In this document: positions 47,510 to 58,925 of the stretch, one piece after another
Numbering within the stretch: position 1 is the first letter of the stretch
Layout: each line of letters opens with the position of its first letter
Assembly (NCBI GenBank): GCA_021613535.1
Contig: CP075496.1
Location: forward strand, 10,106,001 to 10,170,000
Direction: 5' to 3'
DNA length: 64,000 nt
DNA from: Adineta vaga
Taxonomy: Eukaryota > Rotifera
Position numbers and translations under genes: made by a program
The notes under the pieces: generated by a model
The model's input: only the letters and a program-made list of their open reading frames with translations
Told to the model about the DNA's origin: nothing
Databases searched by the model: none

Positions 47510-48235
47510 ATGACAATGGAATATCCTTGGTATGTTTATTGTTCTATTGAAATGCTTCTAATGACGATACCATATTATGGTATTAATTTCTATGATTATT
47601 TAACCAAATCAAAACCATGGAGACATGAAATTCAAAAACGAAAATCACAAGGTATTGAATTACAAAAGGCTTCTATTCTTTCACATACAATTACACATTT
47701 ACTTATTCGTTCTTCTATATGGTATTTTCATATTTATTATCCAACAATGTCAAAAATCAATTCAATTTCATTGATTTCTTTTATAATTAAAATGATTCTC
47801 TACGATGGTATAGGAACAATCTTTCATCAATATCAACATTCATCTTATGGTCGACTATTTAATCATTTAAAACATCATCAATTACGTACACCAACATTAG
47901 CTAGTTCAGCATACTTATCATTAGGAGAATTAATCTTAAGTAATCATATTGGATGGATATTAATTGGTTTTATTCCAGGTTCATTTTGGGATCATTGTTT
48001 ATTTCTAGTTTTATCATCATTAATCAAAAGATTATGTCATAGTAATTATGATCATCCATGGGAAAAAACGAAAATTTATCGATGGTTAAAATTAGTTGGT
48101 TCACATGAACATCATGTACATCATTTACATCCGAATAAAAATTTTGCTGATTTGTTTATTTTTTGGGATGAATTATTTGGAACTTTTCTTGATCCAAAAC
48201 ATGTCAATGGAATTCATAATTATGAGGAAATGTAA
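47510..48235 (+). CDS. fatty acid hydroxylase/sterol desaturase-family enzyme
   Basis: Intronless 241-residue membrane protein of the di-iron hydroxylase superfamily. Histidine clusters are HQYQHS, FNHLKHHQ and HEHHVHHLHP, followed by NKNFADLFIFWDELFGTF, which is the usual C-terminal signature. Hydrophobic segments lie around the N-terminus and between the clusters. The likely reaction is O2-dependent hydroxylation or desaturation of a lipid, in the ER membrane. The first box is partly different from the canonical HxxxH form. It has no intron, unlike most animal members, so transfer or retroposition is possible (inference). Confidence 0.82.
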   Translation: MTMEYPWYVYCSIEMLLMTIPYYGINFYDYLTKSKPWRHEIQKRKSQGIELQKASILSHTITHLLIRSSIWYFHIYYPTMSKINSISLISFIIKMILYDGIGTIFHQYQHSSYGRLFNHLKHHQLRTPTLASSAYLSLGELILSNHIGWILIGFIPGSFWDHCLFLVLSSLIKRLCHSNYDHPWEKTKIYRWLKLVGSHEHHVHHLHPNKNFADLFIFWDELFGTFLDPKHVNGIHNYEEM

Positions 48236-49579
48236 AAAATATGTTTTAAATATCAAATGAAATAAAAAAGGTATCTGACAATAATCTGAACTTCTTCATT
48301 TAAGTGCCATGAACTTTGGAAAGCAAAAGTGATGTTTTCGGATGATAATTACTAATTGATAACCTTGAAAAACGAAGAAACATTTAGCACGTTAGATGAC
48401 ACTATTACTAATATGTACATTATCTTATCATTTTCTTCTATCAAGGACGTATCTTATATTTAACGTTGATAATTAATTGTATAATTATCGCGATTTTATT
48501 TAGGTAAAAAATATATATCAAGGTTAATCTGACTTCTAGAAATTGAAATCTTTCTCTTGATAATAAAAACTTTCAACTGGATAACTCTTTAATGAATCGT
48601 CAATGCTTATTGTAAATAGTTCATATTATTATTTTTTATCGAGATACGACAAGGTAAATAATCAAGTAAAAATGAATTAGTTGTCAGTAGGGATGCAACA
48701 ATTCCAATCCGATTCGATTCCAATTCTAAAATTGATCGGAATTGGTTAGAATTGGAATTGAAAGGAATTGGTTGGGATTGGGATTGGTATAGAATTGACT
48801 GGAATTGATTTGGAATCGATTTGAAATTGACTCGATATGATCAAAAACTTCGACAAAATGGTGAAATTAGATACGAGATTGAACAAAGATGGTTATAGTT
48901 GATGAAAATCACATGGCTTTTGGTTGAAATGGATCAAAAGTAAAATTGGTTATGTTTCGGTTGTTAATTATTTTGAGTCGATTCCAAATCAATTCTACAC
49001 CAATCCCAACCAATTCTAATCAATCCCAACCAATCCCAATTCCAATTCCAACCAATTTGGACCAATTCCAATCCTAGAATTGGAATTGAGATTGAATGGA
49101 ATTGGAATTGGTGCATCCCTAGTTGTCAGAAATTCCCTTCTTAAAATGTCGGAAAAAGAATAAAATTATCGCTGCTTAATCTTGTACTGACATGAAAGAA
49201 AATGCAATTACATATCTCATTTAAAAATCGAATGGAATTGTCATATCAAAGACGTGGAATAGTAATATACAACTTTTCTTTTCTCTCAATAAATTCGATG
49301 TGAACAAGTTTCAATAACTTGCAACAAAATATTGTTATGTTTGGAATATTTCAATATTATGAAGTATTATATTCTTTATTTTACTAATTAAGAGAAATGC
49401 TTCATGACTTTTCACGTAGAATTTATGTCAAATATAAAATAGAATTAGTCTGAAAAAGAAAGACTAATGTTTTTAATGATACTTTTCTATTACCATCTTC
49501 ATTTAAACATGCATATATATAAATGTACTTATATCTTCTTACCATTATCATATTAGAAGTTAGACAATTGCGACAAGAC
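48236..49579. other. intergenic region hosting the MITE
   Basis: Between the hydroxylase and the second GPCR. Apart from the inserted element it is AT-rich and featureless. Confidence 0.45.
48680..49129. mobile_element. hAT-type MITE with 8-bp target duplication
   Basis: Element 48688-49121 is flanked by the direct repeat GTTGTCAG (48680-48687 and 49122-49129). Its ends are inverted: TAGGGATGCAACAATTCCAAT at the left and the complement of ATTGGAATTGGTGCATCCCTA at the right, differing at one base. The two halves are rich in related short words (GGAATTGG on the left, CCAATTCC on the right), so the whole can fold into a long hairpin. It encodes no protein. An 8-bp duplication and the TAGGGATGCA ends are typical of nonautonomous hAT elements. 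Confidence 0.9.
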
Positions 49580-50593
49580 ATGTCCATACAAAATGAAACA
49601 ACAATTGACTTATTTGATCTTCTGTCAACTCAAATGAATCGTTATTTTACATTGATTGTATTTTGTTTTGGTGTTATTGGTAATATTCTTAATATTATGA
49701 TTTTATCTCAGCGAACTCTTCGTTCCAATTCTTGTGCATGGTTATTTCTTATATCATCAGTGGCAAATCTCATTTCAATTGTGTGTGGTCTTCTTACTCG
49801 AATGAAATCTGGGTGGGATTTCGATTTTACTGAAACAATCGCATGGTTATGTCAACTTCGTGCTTTTATAGTTTTTACATCTCGAACAATTGCACTCTGG
49901 TTAATTGCATTAGCATCGATTGATCGATGGCTTTTATCATCAACCAATGCAAATTATCGAAGAAAAAGTTCATTAAAAAACGTTCAAAAACTTGTTATTA
50001 TTATAACGATTCTTTCAATACTTTTCTACGGTCAAATTTTCTTTTGTTATGATGCAAATCTAACAACAACTCCATTGAGATGTTATGGTAAAACAATTGA
50101 ATGTCGTTATTTGGCAGATATTACTTATATCATAATCACCATTCTCTCTCCTCTAATTACAATGCTTTTATTTGGCTTAATGACCATATCAAATATTCGA
50201 CAAAGTCAACGACGTATACACAATCTTTCTATAGAAGTTCTATCACAAAATCACGTGAGAACAAGTTCAGATAATCAACAAAAACGAACCAAGAAAAAGG
50301 TTGATCATCATCTATTTCATATGTTACTTATTCAAATAATTCTTCTCACTATTCTAACACTTCCACAAGCTATACAAAAAATCTACTCAACAATCACTGA
50401 TGATACTAGTTTTATTAACGATATCAATCAAGCGATGAATAATTTTATTTATAGTTGTGCTGTTCTTTTATCATTTCTTGCCAGTGGAATGCCATTTTAT
50501 ATTTATACATTATTTGGTGGAGATATCTTTCGAAAAGCTTTATATAAACTCCTTCAAACCATTGTAACAAAGATATCTTGTATAAAGGAATAA
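49580..50593 (+). CDS. rhodopsin-class GPCR, paralogue 2
   Basis: Intronless 337-residue receptor. The start at MSIQNETTIDLFD was chosen because the N-terminus then matches its paralogues in length; the frame is open to an earlier Met at 49523. Conserved parts: GNILNIMILSQRTLRSNSC (TM1/loop 1), CQLRAFIVFTSRTIALWLIA (TM3), DRWLLS and a TM7 end SGMPFYIYTL. The extracellular disulfide pair is present (Cys at TM3 start; PLRCYGK in loop 2). Loop 3 is basic. It is one of four related genes in 24 kb. Confidence 0.88.
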   Translation: MSIQNETTIDLFDLLSTQMNRYFTLIVFCFGVIGNILNIMILSQRTLRSNSCAWLFLISSVANLISIVCGLLTRMKSGWDFDFTETIAWLCQLRAFIVFTSRTIALWLIALASIDRWLLSSTNANYRRKSSLKNVQKLVIIITILSILFYGQIFFCYDANLTTTPLRCYGKTIECRYLADITYIIITILSPLITMLLFGLMTISNIRQSQRRIHNLSIEVLSQNHVRTSSDNQQKRTKKKVDHHLFHMLLIQIILLTILTLPQAIQKIYSTITDDTSFINDINQAMNNFIYSCAVLLSFLASGMPFYIYTLFGGDIFRKALYKLLQTIVTKISCIKE

Positions 50594-53500
50594 ATGATGA
50601 AAAAGAAAATTCTTTGCTATTCTTTTCCGACATATGTCACATGATGAGATTATTCATATATTCTAAAATCCCTCGAACTTTCTATTATAGAACAAGAATT
50701 CATCTAATATATTTTCCTTTTAATTAAATGAATTTTTATTACCTCGAATATGTTGTGCGTCAAAGGTTTTCTGTGATAAATCAAAGTTTACTAACTGTAC
50801 GCTTCATATAACACACTTCCTAACATTCCATGTTAATCTTTTCCTTCTAAATCTCACATCTATTTTTGACTAGATTCATTCGTTAAATGTTTCTATCATT
50901 AGAAATTGATAACAGAATATTGTTAAATGAAATAACAGTACAAATCAATCGTTATTTCGGAATTTGAATTCTTGAAAATATATTTATTTTATCTGCTAGT
51001 GCAACAGTTTTTATTCCTTGAAAAAATCCTTCGTTTATCATAAGAAATAAATATGGTATATATATGTGTCCTCAAATGATTATCAATCATCCATTTCTAC
51101 AAAAAGTTTCGCCTATTGAATCTTTCTCTTAATCGTTGTTAATCCTTACCACAAGAAAGGATACGTGAGGAAACTAGATGATTCTGTGAGAATATAAAAG
51201 AAAATAACTGGAATTTGGTAGCATGGTGTTCTATATTCAATGATTTATGAATGAGAGAATGTTTTCTATTCGAAAGAAAAATTTGCGTTTGAATACTTTT
51301 CTTATCATATCTTTGATCAAGAAGCATGCAAAAGAACAATTATCTCTGATCTGTTTGATAGTTCCGATTTTTGACGTTATTTTTCTTCAAGCGATCTATC
51401 TGGTGGAATGACAGAACGATAAAAATGATTTATTGTTAATGAATAGGTGAACAAAGTGCTTCGGGAGGTTTTGTATAGAAAATGGTAAATCTATTCTTGT
51501 CAATTATTCTCAACTATCAAGTTTGTATAAAGTTAGTTCAAAACACAATAAGGTGAATATGCTTTTGAAAATGTCTGATAAACACTGAGTAAGAATGGAG
51601 AACAACAAAGCAAATTATTAGATTGTGTTATTACTAGATGATTTGTTTTTATGTAATATTGAAAGGAAATTTTGCTAGAAACATTCTGTATTCAATTATT
51701 AAAAGTAGAAGTGAATAGCATCAGATGAACTAGAAAGAAAAACAGAAAAAAATTTCTTTTGTGTATCTGTATGCTTTATCTCGGGAAGGAAACGCTTGCC
51801 ATATTTATTTTTAGACTTTTTTTTCTCTTATTTGTATTCGAACGGAAAAGTAATTCATTTCACTGCATTTCTCTATAGAGATACAAAGTTCTTATTAGTT
51901 TTTTTGAGATCGAACAAAGACAAATATTGATATCTTACTACTTAGAATGTGTTGTGAGTTTTTAAATTGATGATCGCTTACAGATACGTAAGTTAAAATC
52001 TGTTAAGAATGAACAAAAAAAAATATCTTCCTCTGTTAGTCTTTCATCCTTATTAATAACCATAATCTTGTCACATCGAGCTGGAAACAAAATGGTAAGT
52101 AGAGACTAGATCATCATGGGTGTGTTTATTTTGATTTAATAAGCTTTATAATAAAAACTAAATAGAGATCTGTAATTAGTTATAGATGACATCGTGGTAA
52201 TAGTGTACGTGCTGAATTTAATTGAGCATGATCTATTAGTCTGAGAAATGCGCTATAAAGAATTCTCATCTGTCAATCTAGCGAGTGTTTTCTTCCTTAC
52301 ATAGTTGATCAAACAAGAACTTTTAGCCGCAGTCTTTTTTTACCACCAGAACGGATAAAAAAGATGTGTTCTTAACTAATAGGTTGATTTTTTTTGTTTA
52401 ATAAAAAGTTCGAATATAATAAATAGAATTCTTGTATAATAGTTTATACTTTTCTAGATTAGTTTTTTTTTTGAAGTTCTCTTCTTTTCACTACAAGCAT
52501 GAATATAACAAAATAATTATTACTTTACCTGCAAGTATATTAATACTAACCATTCATTTACATCTTGAGAACTTTTCTTTCTAGATTTATTTTCAGTTTT
52601 TATCAAGTACATCGTTTCTTCTTTTCTTAGATCTTCTAAGAATAAAATAAAGGTATTCTAGTTCTAGAAATTCTATTTAAGTAATACTTAACTTTTATAA
52701 CAGATCATGCGCACGATATACTCTTCATTTTAACAAGAAAAACTTCCACTATTATTCCTACGCCTTTTTTATTCTATTTTTTCTGATGTCAATGTGATAA
52801 TATTCGCCTATATATTTGTTATTATATTCCTACGTTCTCATTAAAAACACTTTTTCATCCTATAAACTTTGTAAAATGAAGATATAAAAGGTTAGAAAAC
52901 AGTCATACGTCAATTTACTTCGAAGAATATTTACTGACTATGCTGAACATATTTGTGACCAGAATGATCAATGATAGAAAGACAAAAAGTAAACAGACGA
53001 CATAAGTTGTGCAAGATAATGATGAAGAAAATTGAAGATTTCTGTCGTTAGTTTTTTGTTTTTATTTTTAGAATAAGATGAGAAGCTTTTTTTAGTGATA
53101 TGGAATTAATCTTTCCATTTGGAGCTTTAGAATCTTTCAAAATAGGTTCAAAGATCATTTTTCTATATCGAGAACATAATGAAACATCCCGTTATTCATT
53201 CTTTCGAAAAACTAAGAATGATTAAGTGAGTTTTGATTCTCATAATTGAATATCTATAAATAAATAACAATATTGAACTTTTCTTTACAAAATCTAGAAG
53301 TTTCCGCTTTCTTTTTCTTCTAAGTTGTTCTTACAATGATTTATTCATCATATGTGCAATGACATTTTCTTTCAGTTCATCTTAGCCTACTCTTTACCTT
53401 GAAGTCTATCATTATCAGAAATATCCTTCGAGACAACCTAGAAGTTCTTCATCAAACATCTGATGAGTGACATAAATTGATATTTTGTTTGATGAAATTA

Positions 53501-53657
53501 TTTCATATCTTGTTCTTTACTTAATCAAAATAACAACTGTTGACTACTAATTTCAGTAAAAATAACATTCTAGATAATAATTTCATTCTTTCATATATCG
53601 TAGAAAAGACATATCTAATCTTTCTAAGTATATGTATTGTGTTAATTAACAGGACAA
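50594..53657. other. long intergenic region
   Basis: About 3 kb of AT-rich sequence with no domain-bearing frames; a 121-codon frame at 53540-53905 overlaps the next gene and is a shadow. The promoter of GPCR paralogue 3 must be near its right end. Confidence 0.45.
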
Positions 53658-54671
53658 ATGTTATCGCCCACATCAACAGCAACCGACGTACATCTTATTC
53701 AAACATGGCAACATATATCATTACAAATCAACTGTTATTTTTCGATATTTTTATTTATATTTGGAATTATTGGAAATATATTAAATATATGTGTTCTATC
53801 TCAACGATCATTACGATCAAATTCATGTGCTTGGTTATTTTTAATTTCATCAATAGCAAATCTTTTCGTGATATTATCCGGTTTAACGACAAGAATTATT
53901 TCTAATTGGACAATTGACATTACTGATACAATTGGTTGGGCTTGTAAACTTCGTGTTTTCGTATTGTATATGTCAAGAACAATTGCTGCATGGTTAATTA
54001 TATTGGCAAGTATCGATCGTTGGTTGTTATCATCTTTAAATGTACATTATCGAAAACTAAGCCAATTAAAATATGCTCAATATGGCACAATTCTAATTAT
54101 AATCTTTTCCATTGCTATTTTTTGTCCTATATTCTATTGTTATGAAGCTAATCTTCTTGAAGCTCCACTTAAATGTTATACGAAATCAATGACATGTCGA
54201 ATATTTGCTGATCAAACATATTTATCTATAACAATTGTATTACCATTGATATCCATGTTTTTATTCGGTTTTCTAACGATGTCAAATGTACGTCGATCAA
54301 AATATCGTGTACAAACGCCATTGCTATTACAAAGACGTAGATCAGGACATGGTCATGAATGTCGTCAACGTTTTAAACCAATTGATCGTCATTTATTGAT
54401 TATGCTTCTTGTGCAAATAAGTTTTTTCGCTTTATTTACTCTTCCACAAGCTTTTCAACAGATTTATTGCACTCTAACAAGAAATTATTGGAAAACATCA
54501 TTACAAAAAACGATTGAAAATTCAATCTTTTCATTTGTTCTTTTATTATCTTATTTAGCAAGTGGAATTCCATTTTATATATATACATTATGTGGTGGAC
54601 ATGCTTTTCAAGAAGCATTCTTCGTTTTTGTTACACGAATTAAACAAACAATTATGTGTCAACAAAAATAG
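53658..54671 (+). CDS. rhodopsin-class GPCR, paralogue 3
   Basis: Intronless 337-residue receptor. It shares SLRSNSCAWLFLISSIANLF, WACKLRVFVLYMSRTIAAWL, DRWLLSS, ALFTLPQAFQQIYC and SGIPFYIYTLCGGHAF with the other copies. The DRW and GIPFY variants of DRY and NPxxY recur, so they are a family property rather than decay. Loop 3 contains a basic run (QRRRSGHGHECRQR). Ligand unknown. Confidence 0.88.
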   Translation: MLSPTSTATDVHLIQTWQHISLQINCYFSIFLFIFGIIGNILNICVLSQRSLRSNSCAWLFLISSIANLFVILSGLTTRIISNWTIDITDTIGWACKLRVFVLYMSRTIAAWLIILASIDRWLLSSLNVHYRKLSQLKYAQYGTILIIIFSIAIFCPIFYCYEANLLEAPLKCYTKSMTCRIFADQTYLSITIVLPLISMFLFGFLTMSNVRRSKYRVQTPLLLQRRRSGHGHECRQRFKPIDRHLLIMLLVQISFFALFTLPQAFQQIYCTLTRNYWKTSLQKTIENSIFSFVLLLSYLASGIPFYIYTLCGGHAFQEAFFVFVTRIKQTIMCQQK

Positions 54672-55013
54672 AATCCTTATTTTGTTTTTAAAATTGACAT
54701 ATTCATTAATAAGAGTCGTATCGATTGGTTTTTTTTGTGAAAATATTCCTCATTCGAATATCGATGTACGGAATAAGAATAAAATTTTATGAATATATAT
54801 ATATATATATCTATGATTCATCATAGACAGTACTCTCACAACAACAAAAAAACAACATAGAATTTTGCAAGAAGAAAAATTAAATATCACAGCGATTCAC
54901 AAACTATTTTTTTTGCTTCTTGCTATCGTCAACAACACGATAGTAAAAAACAGTATTCAAGCATTGTTTTATGTCTTTCACCACGTGCGTTTTGCGTTAT
55001 AATTTGATTTAAA
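54672..55013. other. intergenic spacer
   Basis: A TA dinucleotide run near 54795-54811 and AT-rich sequence; must contain the promoter of the F-box gene. Confidence 0.45.
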
Positions 55014-56795
55014 ATGCATATTGAATCATTTGCTAATGAATTATTTCTTGAAGTATTTCAATATCTTACAACATCGAATATTTATCATGCATTTCATGGT
55101 CTCAATGATCGTTTTGATACAATAATTCTTGAATATTTTCGAACTTGTGATATTAATTTTCGATCAATATCAAAATATGATTTCGATTTTATTTGTGAAC
55201 ATTATCTGACACAAACAATTGATCATATTAGTTCACTTTGTCTATCAGATGACGATGATACACCTGGACAAATTGAACAATTTCTCTCACATGGTTTTAC
55301 TATTCGTCAATTCAGTAATTTAAAATCACTTTTTCTATCAAATATTCGCTCGGAAACATTGATGGAAACTCTAATGATAGATTTATTATCATTAACGAAT
55401 CTTGTTCATTTAAATTTCGAACAATGTTATTTTCCATCAGAAGATACTCAAAATAAAGCAATTTTATTTACAAATTATATCTGGAATTTACCTAGACTTA
55501 TTCATTTTTGTTTTAAAGTGAAATATAAATATCGACAATCTCATCATTTCGTTAATAGATATCGTCGAGATCGAAGTATTTGTCTTCATCCAACAATCAC
55601 TTCATCAACACTTCAACGTGTAATAATTATTGGTTTGGAACCATGTCATATCCCTTTAGATCAGCTACTGACATGTACACCATGTCTTAAACATCTCGTG
55701 ATCGAGATACACTTCGATGCTAACAATGGTCAATTAATTCCAATCATACAAATAACTAATTTGGTAATGTCAATACGAAATCAAGGAAGTGAACAAGATT
55801 TCTTTAATCTTTTACGACATATGCCAGATTTAAATCGTCTTAAAATAGATTTTGACTATTCATATATATTTACATATGGACAAAAATGGGAAGAACTTAT
55901 CAATCAGCATTTAACAAAACTCAAACGATTACAGTTTCGAATGATAAGACATATTCAAAGTTGGATGACAGAAGAAAGACAAATTAATCATATTCTTGAT
56001 ACATTTCGAAGTGAGTTTTGGCTTGTAAAACGTCATTGGTATATTCAATGTGATTGGTATTCTGGACGAGAGATTCATATATATACTTTACCTTATGCTT
56101 TCGATAAATATCAGTTTCTTTTCCCTATTTTGTCAAAATCAACTTATCCAAATGAGATCAATCAACGATCCTATGATAATGTTCGTAATTTAATGTATAA
56201 ACCTCGTTTTTCTGAGATGTCATCTACATCTCATATTCAATTTTATAATATTGAACATCTGTCAATAGATTTTCCAATTAGTAATCATTTTTGGACAATT
56301 GTACCCAATCTTGATCATTTGAAATCACTCGATGTCTTATCAAATGATCATGATGAATTATGTCAAAATCAACTACAAGAATTACTTGAACGATCTCCTC
56401 GTCTATCATCAATTCGTATCTGTTGGAAAACTTTAACAAGTCCTTTAAAACAACTTTTCGATAGTCGAAATTTATCTGTTTATCATTTAGAATTATTATG
56501 TTATGGTGGATGGTTAAAACATGAAAAATGTGTGATGTTAAATAGTATTATACCTGGTATTCATTGTAAAGTATTGAATCTAATGGTTGCCGATCGATCC
56601 TGTATACTTGATCTTATAAATACATTAAATCATCTAACTGCTTTGAATATTGAATGTCGAAGTGAGAAAACAAGCAAACGCAATAAGACAACGAAAGATG
56701 ATATATGCCAATGGTTACAAGAGCAACTTTTATCAGCATTTCCTAGTATACATATATCTCGACAAAATGATATTATTCGATTATGGATTCGTTAA
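55014..56795 (+). CDS. large F-box/LRR-like protein
   Basis: Intronless 593-residue protein. The N-terminal F-box is IESFANELFLEVFQYLTTSN (residues 3-22). LRR-like segments follow (FSNLKSLFLSNIRSE, LTNLVHLNFEQCYF, LNRLKIDFDYSY, LDHLKSLDVLSNDHD, LTALNIECRSEK). The body looks like two units of the shorter F-box genes in tandem, since two separate LRR-like halves flank a Trp-rich middle (FWLVKRHWYIQCDWYSG). By family it would select substrates for SCF ubiquitin ligases. The frame is intact, unlike the copy at 22.0 kb. Confidence 0.78.
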   Translation: MHIESFANELFLEVFQYLTTSNIYHAFHGLNDRFDTIILEYFRTCDINFRSISKYDFDFICEHYLTQTIDHISSLCLSDDDDTPGQIEQFLSHGFTIRQFSNLKSLFLSNIRSETLMETLMIDLLSLTNLVHLNFEQCYFPSEDTQNKAILFTNYIWNLPRLIHFCFKVKYKYRQSHHFVNRYRRDRSICLHPTITSSTLQRVIIIGLEPCHIPLDQLLTCTPCLKHLVIEIHFDANNGQLIPIIQITNLVMSIRNQGSEQDFFNLLRHMPDLNRLKIDFDYSYIFTYGQKWEELINQHLTKLKRLQFRMIRHIQSWMTEERQINHILDTFRSEFWLVKRHWYIQCDWYSGREIHIYTLPYAFDKYQFLFPILSKSTYPNEINQRSYDNVRNLMYKPRFSEMSSTSHIQFYNIEHLSIDFPISNHFWTIVPNLDHLKSLDVLSNDHDELCQNQLQELLERSPRLSSIRICWKTLTSPLKQLFDSRNLSVYHLELLCYGGWLKHEKCVMLNSIIPGIHCKVLNLMVADRSCILDLINTLNHLTALNIECRSEKTSKRNKTTKDDICQWLQEQLLSAFPSIHISRQNDIIRLWIR

Positions 56796-57909
56796 TAATA
56801 AAATCAATTTAAATAGATCCTACTACTTCCATCGATGTCAAAACAATCGTACAAGAACAATACTTATGTGAACAATTCAAAATTCTATTTCAGTATTAAG
56901 TTTTTCGATCAATTGCTTCAAATTACAAGGAACGGAAAATTTATCTGACAGTAATTGAACTTTTTTATGATTAACAGTGTAGAAACATGCCGTGAAACAA
57001 GTACATAAAAATAATCTTTTCTTTTTCATCAAGAAACATTTCCCTCTGGCATCTAAAACTTTAATATTCTGTTTCAAAAATATAAAGAAAAATTAATTTT
57101 ATCCTTGATATCTTCGTAAGTAGCATTTAGATAGATAATTAGATCGCTTGATAGTATCATGGACATCGAATGTAATGTCTGTTGTATGTTAAAGTTTAGA
57201 ATCATCAACCTACGACGACAGGATTTTAACAAGTGTGAAAACAACTGGTTTTTGTCATTGAATACAATTTAGAGAATTCGAATTCTGTATAAAACAGAAT
57301 TGACTGTGGTAGCGTTATCTTTCAATCTTTTTGCGTATAACTTATATACAACAAATTCATCATTTTCCACTTTCTTTCTAAAGTCATGTTTTCGACGTTA
57401 TGTTGATAGAGAATACAATATTCAATAACAGTAGATCAACCATTGCTGTATGCATACCTATGCTTATTTTTAATAGCATCCGCTGCATAATAACTTTTTC
57501 TATTCTCAGCGTTCGATTGTTCTTTTTCATTCTATAAAAAGAAACAAAATTGGTTCTTATAATAATTCCATAGAAAGTAATCATAGATTGTATATATTAC
57601 GCGTTAGAAAAATAAGTTTGATTTGTTGATATCATTTGACATTAGTTTTCAAAGTTCTGTTACTTTGAATAATAAATTATTGAGTTCCATTGAATAGTTT
57701 TATCTATTAGAATTAATGTGATATATTTGTCAGAAAAATTGATGAGATTAAAGATGAAGACTAGCAGACGACAACAGATCTTTTTAGAATCATTGTTTTC
57801 ATTCTTCATAGATGTCTTATATAGATTTGACTAATTAAATAATTTTTCTAAACATTTCTTTCAGTCGCTTGCACTCAAAGAATTCAATGATATTTTACAG
57901 AGTCTGAAC
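56796..57909. other. intergenic region
   Basis: AT-rich; short minus-strand frames at 56877-57584 have no recognisable domain. Confidence 0.45.
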
Positions 57910-58925
57910 ATGTCGAACATATCATCGGATCTTTCTACCATTGAATTGTATAATAATTTAACAATTCAAATCGATCGATATTTTGGCGTATTTATATTTC
58001 TCTTTGCGGTTATTGGAAATATTCTCAATATTCTTGTTCTTTCTCAACGAACACTCCGTTCCAATCCATGTTCATGGCTTTTTCTAACTTCATCAATCGC
58101 GAATCTAATTTCAATCTTATTTGCACTTACAACACGAATTATGGCTGGGTGGTCGATAGATCCAACAGATACTCAAGCATGGATATGTAAACTTCGTGCA
58201 TTCGTATTATTCACTTCACGAACAATTGCATTTTGGTTAATTGCACTAGCAACTATTGATCGTTGGCTAGCACAAGTCCCAATGCACTTCATCGACAAAT
58301 GAATACATTAAAGAATATTCAAAAGAGTTTTTTTTGTGTTGTCTCTGTTTCAATTATTATTTATAGTCAAATATTTTATTGTTATGATGCAAATCTTATT
58401 CTTACACCATTAAAATGTTATGGCAAATCAACAGTCTGTCGATTATTTTCAGATTTTGTTTATGGAAGTTTTAGTATCTTATTACCTTTAGTTTGTATGA
58501 TTATCTTTGGAATAAAAACAATATTTAATATTCATCACGTTCAAACTCGTATACGTCCAAATAATGTAACACCTTTGCATCATAGTCAAAATCTAAGTAT
58601 CATCTATCGAGAAATTACAGTCAATTTATGGAAGAAACAAGATCGTCATTTATTTATAATGTTAACTGTACAAGTAATTATTCAAAGTATACTAACACTT
58701 CCTCAAGTTATGGCCAAAATTTATATATCAACAACAATGTTTCAATTACAAACACCATTGAAATTATCTATGGATCATTTTATTTATAATTTTGCATTAC
58801 TTCTATCTTTTCTAGCCAATGGAATGCCATTTTATATCTATACTCTATGTGGTGGAACGGTTTTTCGTAAACCATTATCAAATCTATCGAATTTGATTAT
58901 TACCATGCTCGTTCGTCATAGATAA
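57910..58925 (+). pseudogene. rhodopsin-class GPCR, paralogue 4, frameshifted
   Basis: The receptor frame runs from MSNISSDLST at 57910 through TM3 to IDRWL, then ends early; homology resumes one frame over at STSPNALHRQMNTLKNIQK and continues to the normal C-terminal end at 58925. Both halves match the paralogues along the whole length (SQRTLRSNPCSWLFLTSSIA; NGMPFYIYTLCGGTVF). Restoring one missing base between about 58267 and 58269 (inside CTAGC) would rejoin them with the expected spacing, so this is a single-base lesion. It may be a recent pseudogene or an assembly error. TM1-3 and TM4-7 are otherwise well kept. Confidence 0.75.

Noticed and set aside
53540-53905. 121-codon frame upstream of GPCR 3
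   Set aside because: Overlaps the GPCR in another frame and lacks any domain.
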